Shown here: one piece after another, positions 17,012 through 25,085 of the stretch
How positions within the stretch are numbered: the stretch's first letter is position 1
How the letters are laid out: each line of letters starts with the position of its first letter
Assembly (NCBI GenBank): GCA_964615905.1
Contig: CAZTUB010000010.1
Coordinates: forward strand, 1 to 64,000
Direction of reading: 5' to 3'
DNA from: DATLMR01 sp964615905
GTDB taxonomy: Bacteria > Acidobacteriota > Blastocatellia > UBA7656
Length of the DNA stretch: 64,000 nt
The notes under the pieces: model-generated
The model's input: only the letters and a program-made list of their open reading frames with translations
What the model was told of the DNA's origin: nothing
Databases searched by the model: none
Translations under genes and position numbers: made by a program

Positions 17012-17944
17012 TTAGTCGATCATTGCGGGTTGGCCGTTATCTAACTCAATGCCGGTGCTGTGAAGTTCATCCAACGCGGTAGCGGCCCTACGCGCAATAT
17101 CCGTCGTAAGGTTGGTGTACCGATAAGTCATCGTCGGTTGCGTGTGACCCAACACTCGGCTCACCTCTGCCAGAGGCAAATGCTTTGATACCAGTCTAGT
17201 CGCATACGTGTGCCGGAGGTCGTGCAGGCGCAGGTCCGTTAATCCGGCCTTCCGGCGAACTTTGTTCCACGAGTGCTTTACGCTGCTGATGCCGAAGAGG
17301 AGCGCGTCGGGATTTGGATTCTGTGAGTAGAGAGTCCAAAGCTCTTGAGTGAGGCGATGGGTCATGCCGACTCGCCTCTCTCGCATCATCTTCGTGTTGA
17401 ACGCGCGGATCGTGATTAGCTTATTCTCGAAATCTACGTCCGACCAAGTGAGCGAGAACAACTCTCCCCGGCGCATGCCGGTGTCGAGCGCGCAAATTAA
17501 GATCGCTCGCAGGTGGACGCGCGGCCCCTCGCACGCAGCGAGGAGTCGGGCCTCCTCCTCCAATGTGAGAATTCGCTCTCTAGGCTTTTCGTCCCCTACG
17601 CTTATGAGGGACTTGCCCATCGTGAACGGACTCCGGTGAATCCACCCATTCGACACCGCCACGTTGAGCGTTCGCCGGAGAACCGCCAGCTCTCTATTCA
17701 CCGTCGCTATTGATCGCTGCTTCCCGTGCTTAGTGGGAACTCCCAACCTGGCCATTCGGAACTTCTCCAAATCGGTGTGCGTGATCTCGCGCAACCGGCG
17801 AAAGCCGAAATACTCCCTCAAGATATCTAACCGGTACTTCGCGTCGTAGCACGACCTCAAACCGGCGACCTTTCTATCGCCGACGTACTGCGCCTCGATC
17901 AAGTAGGTCTTAGCGAAGTAGTCGGCCAGTTGGTTGAAAGTCAT
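17012..17944 (-). CDS. Tyrosine recombinase / phage-type integrase (310 aa)
   Basis: The N-terminal ~100 residues are a SAM-like core-binding domain (TFNQLADYFAKTYL). The catalytic domain has the full set: Arg in LDTGMRRGELF, HxxR in LHDLRHTYATRL, His in LGHTQPTMT and the nucleophile in YRYTNLT. An in-frame stop ten codons upstream of ATG 17944 blocks a longer protein. The usual N-terminal arm-binding domain of ~60-80 residues is therefore absent, either naturally or by truncation. It lies where the sequence changes from AT-richer accessory DNA to GC-rich DNA, which suggests it marks the edge of an integrated element. Confidence 0.85.
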   Translation of the reverse strand: MTFNQLADYFAKTYLIEAQYVGDRKVAGLRSCYDAKYRLDILREYFGFRRLREITHTDLEKFRMARLGVPTKHGKQRSIATVNRELAVLRRTLNVAVSNGWIHRSPFTMGKSLISVGDEKPRERILTLEEEARLLAACEGPRVHLRAILICALDTGMRRGELFSLTWSDVDFENKLITIRAFNTKMMRERRVGMTHRLTQELWTLYSQNPNPDALLFGISSVKHSWNKVRRKAGLTDLRLHDLRHTYATRLVSKHLPLAEVSRVLGHTQPTMTYRYTNLTTDIARRAATALDELHSTGIELDNGQPAMID

Positions 17945-18050
17945 CCTTACGTTGTGGTACTTCCCTGAAGCTTACGGTTAGAATTTGAACTGTGACCCCA
18001 CGACGACGTAATATTAGTGCTCCTTGAAATCTTTCCCCAGAGAAACATAT

Positions 18051-18890
18051 ATGTCGCAAGCGCCGGACACCACCACCATCGAGGAGCCTATCAGGAGCAT
18101 GGAGGCCGATGGGTTCCTGATAACGGAAAGGGTTCACTCGCCAAACTGGGTGCTTGCAAGACACGACCACGCGGCGACAATCATTGGCATCATCTTGCAA
18201 GGCTCTTATATTGAAACTATCGGCAGGCGCTCGCGAGAGTGCGGCCCTTACAGCGTGCAGCTGCTTCCCGCAGGCGAGGTTCATGCCTATAGATTCGAGC
18301 AGAGTAATGTCCGATGCTTAACTATAGAGATTAAGCCGCGAAGGCTTCAAGAGATTCGCCAGGTCTCGCCCGTTATCGACCGCCCCGCTCACATCACACA
18401 GGGGCCTATGTCTGCGCTTGTGGCGCGGCTTTATAAAGAGTTTCGGTTGATGGACGACACGTCTGTTCTCACGGTAGAGGGGCTTATACTCGAAGCACTG
18501 GGAGAGGTACTACATCACGGTCACGAGCATCCATCACTAAAGCCGCCACAATGGCTTCGCCTGGCGAAGGACCTCATCGAAGAGAACGCCACGCGCGGCG
18601 TGAGCTTGATCAGTGTGGCGGCGTCTGCAGGGGTACACCCTTCCCACCTGGCCCGCTCGTTTCGCAAGTTCTATCGCTGCTCGGTCGGCGATCATGTGCG
18701 GCGCATGCGGCTAGAGTACGCCATCCATGAATTGAAAACATCGGAAAGGCCGCTTGCGGAGATCGCCTCGACAGCAGGATTCTACGACCAGAGCCATATG
18801 ACTCATGCCTTCAAGGCCGTGATGAATATGACCCCTGCTGAATTCCGCGCATCGGTCCGGCCGGGTCACAGTGGTACAAAGAGGCTCTGA
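18051..18890 (+). CDS. AraC-family transcriptional regulator (279 aa)
   Basis: An N-terminal cupin-like sensor half (HDHAATIIGIILQGSY, LLPAGEVHAYRF) is followed by the two helix-turn-helix motifs of AraC/XylS (GVSLISVAASAGVHPSHLAR and LAEIASTAGFYDQSHMTHAF, ending in MTPAEFRAS). I start it at ATG 18051, which leaves a normal N-terminus; a TTG at 18024 adds nine residues. It is divergent from the integrase and immediately upstream of the amidohydrolase. A pair of 14-bp direct repeats between the two genes is a likely operator. The ligand is unknown. Confidence 0.85.
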   Translation: MSQAPDTTTIEEPIRSMEADGFLITERVHSPNWVLARHDHAATIIGIILQGSYIETIGRRSRECGPYSVQLLPAGEVHAYRFEQSNVRCLTIEIKPRRLQEIRQVSPVIDRPAHITQGPMSALVARLYKEFRLMDDTSVLTVEGLILEALGEVLHHGHEHPSLKPPQWLRLAKDLIEENATRGVSLISVAASAGVHPSHLARSFRKFYRCSVGDHVRRMRLEYAIHELKTSERPLAEIASTAGFYDQSHMTHAFKAVMNMTPAEFRASVRPGHSGTKRL

Positions 18891-18908
18891 ATCTCCAATA
18901 CTCTTTAG

Positions 18909-18941
18909 AACCTTGCCTGTTACAAATAACCTTGCCTGTTA
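18909..18941 (+). promoter_or_regulatory. Tandem 14-bp direct repeat, candidate AraC operator
   Basis: AACCTTGCCTGTTA occurs twice exactly (18909-18922 and 18928-18941), 19 bp centre to centre, just past the AraC gene and 130 bp before the amidohydrolase start. AraC proteins typically bind direct half-site repeats about two helical turns apart, which fits. Binding is inference. Confidence 0.5.
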
Positions 18942-19070
18942 AGGGAAGATTGCCTTGAACAATATGTAGGGTGACGTGTGCCGCCGTGGGGCGAAGGTTT
19001 TCATAGCGGAAAATTTCTGTCTGCGAAGATTGGCAAACGGTCGCGGACGGCTGAAGGGAGAAAGTTCCAG

Positions 19071-20840
19071 ATGCGTTTTAAGGTCCTCTTTATACAATTG
19101 CTTTTAGTTGTGGCATACGGGCAGCCGCTATTTGCGCAGTCCCAATCACCGGTACGCGGGCCTGCCCGTGTGACCGCCTTTGTCGGCGTGAACGTGGTCC
19201 CTGTGGATGAGGAGCGCGTGTTAGAAAACCACACGGTCATAGTGCGCGACGGGCGCATCGTCGAAATCGGCCTCTCGGCAGAGGTTAGAGTGCCACCGGA
19301 GGCAGAGCGAATCGAGGGGCGAGGGCGGTACTTATTGCCCGGCCTGGTCGATATGCATGCGCATTTGAATTCGCCGCACGAGCTGCCGCTTTATCTCGCC
19401 AACGGCGTAACGACCGTCTTTAACTTGAACGGACGCCCCGCACACGTCCTGTGGCGTAAAAGGATCATCAATGGCCAGATGCTCGGCCCCTCGATATACA
19501 CTTGCGGGCCAACCATACGCACCACGCAGAAGGCCGAGGACGCCAGGCGCATCGTCGACGAGCAGCGCCGAGCCGGGTACGACTCGATAAAGGTTTATAA
19601 CGGGGTTTCAAAAGAGGCTTACGAAGTGATCGTTGCCGAGGCGAAAAAATACGGGATGCTTATGGTCGGCCATATCCCGCGCGAGCCAGGGCTGGAAGGG
19701 GTACTAAAAGCGGGCCAGGCAATAGCGCACGCTGAAGAGTACATTTACACGTTCTTTAAGAAGAACGTCGACAGCTACGAACGAATTCCCGAGGCGGCGA
19801 CGATGACGCGCGATGCGCGCGTGCCGGTCATACTCACGCTCGTTGCCTTTGACCATATCATAAAACAGACGGAAGAGCTGCCCGCGCTGCTCGCAAGACC
19901 CGAAACCAGGTATTTAGCGCCGTGGGTGAGAGATGAATGGGGACCCGAGAGAAACCTTTACAAGAAGAACCTAGGCAACCCCGAAGAGATAGCCCTATTG
20001 AAGAAGTCGCTCGCGATGCAAAAGAAGCTAGCGCAGACTCTGCATCAATTGGGCGGCCGCATTTTCGTCGGGACGGATGCGATGAACATGGGGGTCGTGC
20101 CCGGGTTCTCCGCTCAGGAAGAGTTGCACAATCTTGTCGGGATCGGCTTCACGCCCTTTGAAGCGATCCGGGCGGCCACGCGCTACCCGGCGGAGTTTCT
20201 CGCTGGTAACGAGTTCGGTACTGTCGCGGTCGGCAAGCGAGCAGACTTGATCCTGGTGGACGGCAACCCTTTACGCGATATTAACGCGCTAACCCGCCCT
20301 GCCGGCGTGATGGTTCGCGGCCGCTGGCTGGCCGGGGCTACGCTCCGTCGAAACCTGGACGAGGTTCCAACTGCTTATACAAAAGAAGTGCAGTCCCTGA
20401 TTACAACTCTCGAACGAGACGCCGATAAAGCCTTCAGGTACGTGAAGGATAATGACCCTTTCGAGGCTTTGTTGAACGCGGCCATGACGGATGCCGTGGC
20501 CAGGCGAGGCGTGATCTGGTTTAAGAACGCGTACAGAGAAGCCAGGCGCAAAAATCAGGAGTCCCCCCTGGTAAAACAGGCTTTTATCAACGCGCTGGGT
20601 TACCGCCTGCGCGATGACCGAAAGCTGGTCAAAGCGGCTATTGAAGTCTTCAAGTTCAACACGGAGGCTTATCCCACATCTGGCAATACGTACGACAGTC
20701 TGGCTGAAACGTACCTGGCCGTCGGGGAAAAGAAGCTTGCGCTGGAGTATTACAAGAAGGCTCTTGAGGTGGAGCCTAAATATCCCAATGCGGCGGCGGC
20801 CAGTGAGATAGTAAAGAAGCTCGAAGCCGATCTGAAGTGA
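19071..20840 (+). CDS. Exported amidohydrolase with C-terminal TPR (589 aa)
   Basis: A signal peptide (MRFKVLFIQLLLVVAYG, cleavage near LFAQ) directs export. The amidohydrolase metal ligands follow in order: HxH in VDMHAHLN, His in MVGHIPRE, His in IAHAEEY and Asp in FVGTDAMN. The composite-domain end ADLILVDGNPL and MVRGRWL is typical of imidazolonepropionase/prolidase-like enzymes. The carbamylated Lys of some subfamilies could be KVYNG. The last ~90 residues are TPR-like (SLAETYLAVGEKKLALEYYK). I start at ATG 19071 because of the signal peptide; an upstream GTG (18978) extends the frame. The substrate, an amide, lactam or dipeptide, is not determinable. Probably controlled by the neighbouring AraC protein. 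Confidence 0.8.
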   Translation: MRFKVLFIQLLLVVAYGQPLFAQSQSPVRGPARVTAFVGVNVVPVDEERVLENHTVIVRDGRIVEIGLSAEVRVPPEAERIEGRGRYLLPGLVDMHAHLNSPHELPLYLANGVTTVFNLNGRPAHVLWRKRIINGQMLGPSIYTCGPTIRTTQKAEDARRIVDEQRRAGYDSIKVYNGVSKEAYEVIVAEAKKYGMLMVGHIPREPGLEGVLKAGQAIAHAEEYIYTFFKKNVDSYERIPEAATMTRDARVPVILTLVAFDHIIKQTEELPALLARPETRYLAPWVRDEWGPERNLYKKNLGNPEEIALLKKSLAMQKKLAQTLHQLGGRIFVGTDAMNMGVVPGFSAQEELHNLVGIGFTPFEAIRAATRYPAEFLAGNEFGTVAVGKRADLILVDGNPLRDINALTRPAGVMVRGRWLAGATLRRNLDEVPTAYTKEVQSLITTLERDADKAFRYVKDNDPFEALLNAAMTDAVARRGVIWFKNAYREARRKNQESPLVKQAFINALGYRLRDDRKLVKAAIEVFKFNTEAYPTSGNTYDSLAETYLAVGEKKLALEYYKKALEVEPKYPNAAAASEIVKKLEADLK

Positions 20841-20853
20841 TATACGATCCGGT

Positions 20854-21966
20854 TTATGAGTCCGAAGCGAAGGCTACATCCAGAGGGATTCGTTGCTCTG
20901 AAACCTCCAGCTCTTCGCTATGTTCATTAATAAATCCATAATGGATGCCTGCGGGAACCATTAACAGATCACCCTTTGAGACGGGAAGGGTTGGCGGAGT
21001 CAGGGACTGCGCTTCCGAGGCCTCTCCGATTATTAAGCGGCCTTTCCCTTTCGCTATGTATAGGGACGCGGCGCAAGCTTGATCCTCGAAAAGATCGCTT
21101 GTCTCTAAGGGGTCTATAATGTACCGCGAGGCAATGACGGAGCTTCGGGCTATTGGAATAAGCCTGCCGCCGCGAATCTCAATCGGGGATATTAAAGTCA
21201 CGCCTCTGTCTGTCGAGCGGGTGTCAACCTGTCTCGCGCTGTTCGGGAAAGATATAGATTGCAAGCGGTCATTAAAATATTGACGGTTGAAGAACGGCGG
21301 CACTTGCTTCCCGGCGTTCTGATCGTGCAGGCGGTCTACCATGTCTGTCGAAACCGTGGCAAATTCTTCCAGGATGCACCCGACGGCAGTATGCACAAGG
21401 CCGATCTCGTCTATCTTAAAAACATCTCCGGGATTGGGATGGAATTTGTACTCGTCATAACGGCTATCCGATTTGCCTGACAACCAGTCTGTAAACGAGC
21501 TCTCTTCATAAACCCGGAGCCAGTCCTTATATTCGCAGACGAAGACGAAGCCTCCGGGCAGGCAATCGAGTATGTGAAAAACTTCGGTTTTATGAGACAG
21601 ATGTCGTTGAAAGCTGAACCCTTCATTCTCATTCTGAATAAAGATCGAATATCCCAGCGGGCTCGCGGCCTTGATCGCGTAAGATTTGTACTTGAATAAA
21701 AAACCGGTCTCCTGTTGGAAGCGAGCCACCTCGCGGGCTGTCTCTCCTGAGACAGCCCCATTGAGGGCGCGCCCCAGTATTTTTTTCAATACCGCTTCCA
21801 GCCTCTCCAACATCTCAATCGGCATATCAGCAGATAAATGCTCGGCTAAAACAGGCAGCGACCTCAAGCCATAATTCACAACGCTGTTGTACTGGTCAGC
21901 GGTGGCCGTTCCATTTATCAGATCAGGGAGAGCGGACTCGATCAGGCTGGCAGTTGATTTTGACAT
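20854..21966 (-). CDS. Double-cupin protein, mannose-6-phosphate isomerase-like (370 aa)
   Basis: After a helical N-terminal ~100 residues, a first cupin (SHKTEVFHILDCLPGG, with the second motif near PNPGDVFKIDEIGLVHTAVG) and a C-terminal cupin (LTPPTLPVSKGDLLMVPAGI) are visible. The architecture recalls type I phosphomannose isomerases and related sugar-isomerase-like proteins. The metal ligands are incomplete at a glance, so enzyme activity is uncertain. The C-terminal cupin may sense or bind a sugar. It ends tail-to-tail with the amidohydrolase gene (13 bp gap) and is divergent from the duplicated secreted protein. Confidence 0.6.
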   Translation of the reverse strand: MSKSTASLIESALPDLINGTATADQYNSVVNYGLRSLPVLAEHLSADMPIEMLERLEAVLKKILGRALNGAVSGETAREVARFQQETGFLFKYKSYAIKAASPLGYSIFIQNENEGFSFQRHLSHKTEVFHILDCLPGGFVFVCEYKDWLRVYEESSFTDWLSGKSDSRYDEYKFHPNPGDVFKIDEIGLVHTAVGCILEEFATVSTDMVDRLHDQNAGKQVPPFFNRQYFNDRLQSISFPNSARQVDTRSTDRGVTLISPIEIRGGRLIPIARSSVIASRYIIDPLETSDLFEDQACAASLYIAKGKGRLIIGEASEAQSLTPPTLPVSKGDLLMVPAGIHYGFINEHSEELEVSEQRIPLDVAFASDS

Positions 21967-22011
21967 AGGCGAAATATAATCCTACCATCGAAGTATGGAA
22001 AGGAGTACCTA

Positions 22012-22833
22012 ATGACCTACCGGGTTTTGAGACTGGCCGCCCTGGCGCTGATTTGCTGCTTCGTCAACAGGGCCGCGACAGGGCAGGATAGCCCGCCTGT
22101 TTACACCAGACAGGACGTTATCAAGATGGGCCAGCGACTCCAGGAGAATGCCGACCAGTTCACAAGGATTCTCTCAATCGCGCTGGCCGGGAGTTCGAAC
22201 CGGCCGGCGGAGCTAAACGCCCTCGCTCCGCAATTGACCAGGCGGGTTGCAGAGTTTCGCAAGAGTCTCGACTCGCAAAAGCGATTCGAGGATACGCATG
22301 CCCAGCTAGCCCAGGTGATGCTCGCGAGCGAAGCGATAAACTTTGCGCTCAAGGGTGCGAACCTGAGCGCGGAAGCGACTCAGGCGTGGAGCCCCGTGCG
22401 CGCAGAGTTGAACGGTCTGGCCATCGCCTACGGGCTGCGCCCGTTGAGCTGGGACACCATCGGCCACAGGATCACCAAAGCCCAGGTTGATCGCTTTATC
22501 AAACAGGTCGAGGAGCAGGCAGACCGCGTCGAAGAAATTTTCAACCGCGCGCTCGACAAAAGCTCGCTCAACTCTACCGAAAGAGAAGACAGCCTGAACA
22601 AACGCATGGACGACGTGGAAGACGCGCTGGATAAATTGCGCAGAGACTTTGACAATGCCGAGACATATGAAGAGACTCGCCCGCAGGCGGCGACGCTTCT
22701 CGTAGCTGCCGAGCAGATAAACCTGCTCTCTCGAACCGTTCAGTTGAACGGCGACGCTCAGCGCGAGTGGGGCCTGCTGCGCGAAAGGTTGAACGATCTG
22801 GCGGGGATATATTACTTGCGACCTCTGCCGTAG
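22012..22833 (+). CDS. Secreted helical protein made of two duplicated halves (273 aa)
   Basis: A signal peptide (MTYRVLRLAALALICC, cleavage near AATGQ) is followed by two ~110-residue homologous halves. Each half starts with a long charged helix (GQRLQENADQFTRIL / FIKQVEEQADRVEEIF). Each contains a VM-LASEAINF / LLVAAEQINL helix and ends in the same signature (LNGLAIAYGLRPL / LNDLAGIYYLRPLP). The protein is periplasmic or surface-located and mostly helical or coiled-coil. No family or function is recognised. Confidence 0.75.
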   Translation: MTYRVLRLAALALICCFVNRAATGQDSPPVYTRQDVIKMGQRLQENADQFTRILSIALAGSSNRPAELNALAPQLTRRVAEFRKSLDSQKRFEDTHAQLAQVMLASEAINFALKGANLSAEATQAWSPVRAELNGLAIAYGLRPLSWDTIGHRITKAQVDRFIKQVEEQADRVEEIFNRALDKSSLNSTEREDSLNKRMDDVEDALDKLRRDFDNAETYEETRPQAATLLVAAEQINLLSRTVQLNGDAQREWGLLRERLNDLAGIYYLRPLP

Positions 22834-22853
22834 CGCGGGGGCAAAAGGCGCGG

Positions 22854-24800
22854 CTAGCGATTCGGGTGGCGCGGGAACTTGACGAAAGGCAGCCGCACGC
22901 CGCGCACAAAGACGCGGTCGGCGCGAATCTCTACGGGCGACTCGAATCCCGCGCTCCCCATCGCCGCTATCAGGTCATCCTGGTCTATCCCGTCTCCGCT
23001 GACCCCTATTGCTCCGACCAACCGCCCGTCTTTGTAAAGCGGCACGCTTCCGGCAAAGATTTGAATCCCGTTCGGCAGGGTCGCAATCGCCGTGCACGGC
23101 ACGCTCTCTCCGCCGAGCGCTTTTATCAAAGCGGTCTTTACGAGGTCGAGTTGAAGGCCGTCATTGAACGGGCTGAAATCTGCGGCGTCAACAGAAAACG
23201 GGCCGTGGTCGCTCGTGTCGATCCCGTCGGGGAAGAAGGGGCGGCTTAAAAACCCCTGCGCGCGGTCAGAGAAGGCGACTGTCCCGTCGAGCTTTATGCC
23301 GTCTCTCGCGGCCGCATCGACGTAGCGCGCAAACCTGCCGCCTTCGGCAGAGCGCAGCCGCGCCGCAGCCGTCGCGCTTGTAAAGAAAGCGGCCGTGCGG
23401 GCTTTCTGGACCGCCACGTCGAACCCGAAAATAGGCGCGTCTGGCGTGCTGAACAGACCGAGCACACGCCCGCTCGCATCAACGACGCTGATGTTCACCT
23501 CGGCGGCGCTGCCCAGGGGCCGCCTTATGGCCGCGCGCGTGATGAATGCCTGACGCGCCGCCTGAATTATGACTCTCTGAACTTCGCTCGCCGTAAGCCC
23601 CGCGCCGGACGTGAAGGGAAAGAAGCGGTCGTCGACACGGCCCGCGACCCCGTCAACCGTTACCGCTCTGAACCGGGAAGCCACCGCGCTCCTTAAAGGA
23701 AACGCCGCGTCAACCGCGCCGCCGAGCTGTTCAAATTGCGGGACGCTCCCGGCGGGCGTGTCCGCTACGTTCACGAACGGGAAGCGTATGCCGTTGACGA
23801 TTATCTGCTCGCCCCGGATGTCGGCAGGAGGCTCGAACCCGCGAGCCGCCGCCACCGCGACCGCTTCTTCGGCGGGCGTGTCTTTGTCGGTGGGGTCGAA
23901 GTCGAGCCCGTACCGCCCGTCGCCTTCAACGCCTACGCCGCCGACGAGCAAGCCGTTTTTGTAGAGGGGCACGCCGCCGGGGTCGGCAGATAATCCGAGC
24001 GGCAGGCGCGGGTTTATGTCGCTACAGGGAAGCTGCGAGAACTGGACCCCGAAAAGCGGGCCGCCCGGTGTGAAATCTACGCGCGGCGGGAAATGCTCCT
24101 GCACGATGAAACTCGCGGTCCGTGTCGAAAAAGCGTGGCCTTGCGAGCTGAGGAAAGCCCCCGTCCCTGCCTTCGAGATCGCGGCAAACGACGACGGGAC
24201 GCGCGCGCCTTCAAGCCCGCAGTCGGGCGCGCAAGCACGCCCGGTCCCGACCACAGTATCGCCGCGCGCGCCTGTCATCTTGAAAACGCCGACGACATTG
24301 CCTTCCCTGTCCGTTACCGCCACGGTCGCCTTAAACCCAATGCTTTCGGCGTGCGAGACGGCCTGCGCAATCACGCGCTTGACATCCGCCAGCCCAAGCC
24401 TGCGCTCGTCGGAAATGGCAAGCTCCAGCCGTACCAGGTCCGAAGCGCCGCCGTCAGGGTTTATAACTTTTACGTCGACCCCTTCCGCTACGTCAGCTTC
24501 GTCGACGTTCGTGATGATGATCTTTCGCGCGCCCTTGATCTTGACGCGACCGTGAGGAACCTGGCCCGCGCCGTTTAAGAGCGTGACGTTCGCGCCCGGC
24601 TGGAAGCTCTCGCCTTTTATCGTGAGCCGGGCCGCGACAGGGTCATACCGGCACGACTCTCTTTTGATTAAGGGAACGGTTTGATTCATCCATGGAGGCG
24701 AAGCAGCCACAGTCGCGGTCACCGCGCTCGCGATCAACAAAGCGCAGACGACCGCCCATTTAGACGGTGAGCTAATGATCTGCTTGCCGACAATAGCCAT
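22854..24800 (-). CDS. Exported protein with IPT/TIG domain and two GlcG/HbpS-like heme-binding domains (648 aa)
   Basis: A signal peptide (AVVCALLIASAVTATVAAS) is followed by an IPT/TIG-like fold (~45-120: RLTIKGESFQPGANVTLLN). Two GlcG/HbpS-type domains (PF03928 family) come next. The first runs ~125-335 (VKRVIAQAVSHAESIG, ATVAVTDREGNVVGVF, GGVPLYKNGLLVGGVGVEGDG). The second runs ~395-640 (VQRVIIQAARQAFITR, SVVDASGRVLGLF, GSVPLYKDGRLVGAIGVSGDG). HbpS members bind heme or act as extracellular redox sensors, and this copy is divergent from the cytochrome array. I use ATG 24800 because GAGGA lies six bases upstream. Confidence 0.75.
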   Translation of the reverse strand: MAIVGKQIISSPSKWAVVCALLIASAVTATVAASPPWMNQTVPLIKRESCRYDPVAARLTIKGESFQPGANVTLLNGAGQVPHGRVKIKGARKIIITNVDEADVAEGVDVKVINPDGGASDLVRLELAISDERRLGLADVKRVIAQAVSHAESIGFKATVAVTDREGNVVGVFKMTGARGDTVVGTGRACAPDCGLEGARVPSSFAAISKAGTGAFLSSQGHAFSTRTASFIVQEHFPPRVDFTPGGPLFGVQFSQLPCSDINPRLPLGLSADPGGVPLYKNGLLVGGVGVEGDGRYGLDFDPTDKDTPAEEAVAVAAARGFEPPADIRGEQIIVNGIRFPFVNVADTPAGSVPQFEQLGGAVDAAFPLRSAVASRFRAVTVDGVAGRVDDRFFPFTSGAGLTASEVQRVIIQAARQAFITRAAIRRPLGSAAEVNISVVDASGRVLGLFSTPDAPIFGFDVAVQKARTAAFFTSATAAARLRSAEGGRFARYVDAAARDGIKLDGTVAFSDRAQGFLSRPFFPDGIDTSDHGPFSVDAADFSPFNDGLQLDLVKTALIKALGGESVPCTAIATLPNGIQIFAGSVPLYKDGRLVGAIGVSGDGIDQDDLIAAMGSAGFESPVEIRADRVFVRGVRLPFVKFPRHPNR

Positions 24801-24929
24801 CTCTATCCTCAAGCCTTGCGGCCGGAGCAAACGGATTGGACCCGGCTATATTACACCCCTGTCTACCGGATTTGTAGCCGGACCGAGAGCCTTATCAAAG
24901 GCGGCACGGAAGAGCATATTGCGGCCTCC

Positions 24930-24958
24930 TTAACTTTGCAATAGGGCTGTGCTATATT
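24930..24958 (+). promoter_or_regulatory. Candidate promoter of the cytochrome array
   Basis: TTAACT (24930-24935) and TATATT (24953-24958) are separated by 17 bp, with a TG upstream of the -10 (TGCTATATTGG). The same GCTATATTGG string recurs at 60126-60135 upstream of the glycogen phosphorylase gene. Start-site prediction is inference; it implies a ~120-base leader to ATG 25086. Confidence 0.4.
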
Positions 24959-25085
24959 GGCGCGGCCGAACCCTGTGAGTGCGAGGGACTCAGGGCCATC
25001 ACCTCATAACGGATTTGCTCAACCGAAGGGCTTTCAGGTTAAGTTGCCACTCGATCAAGTGATCGTCTCGGATGATAAGGATCAG

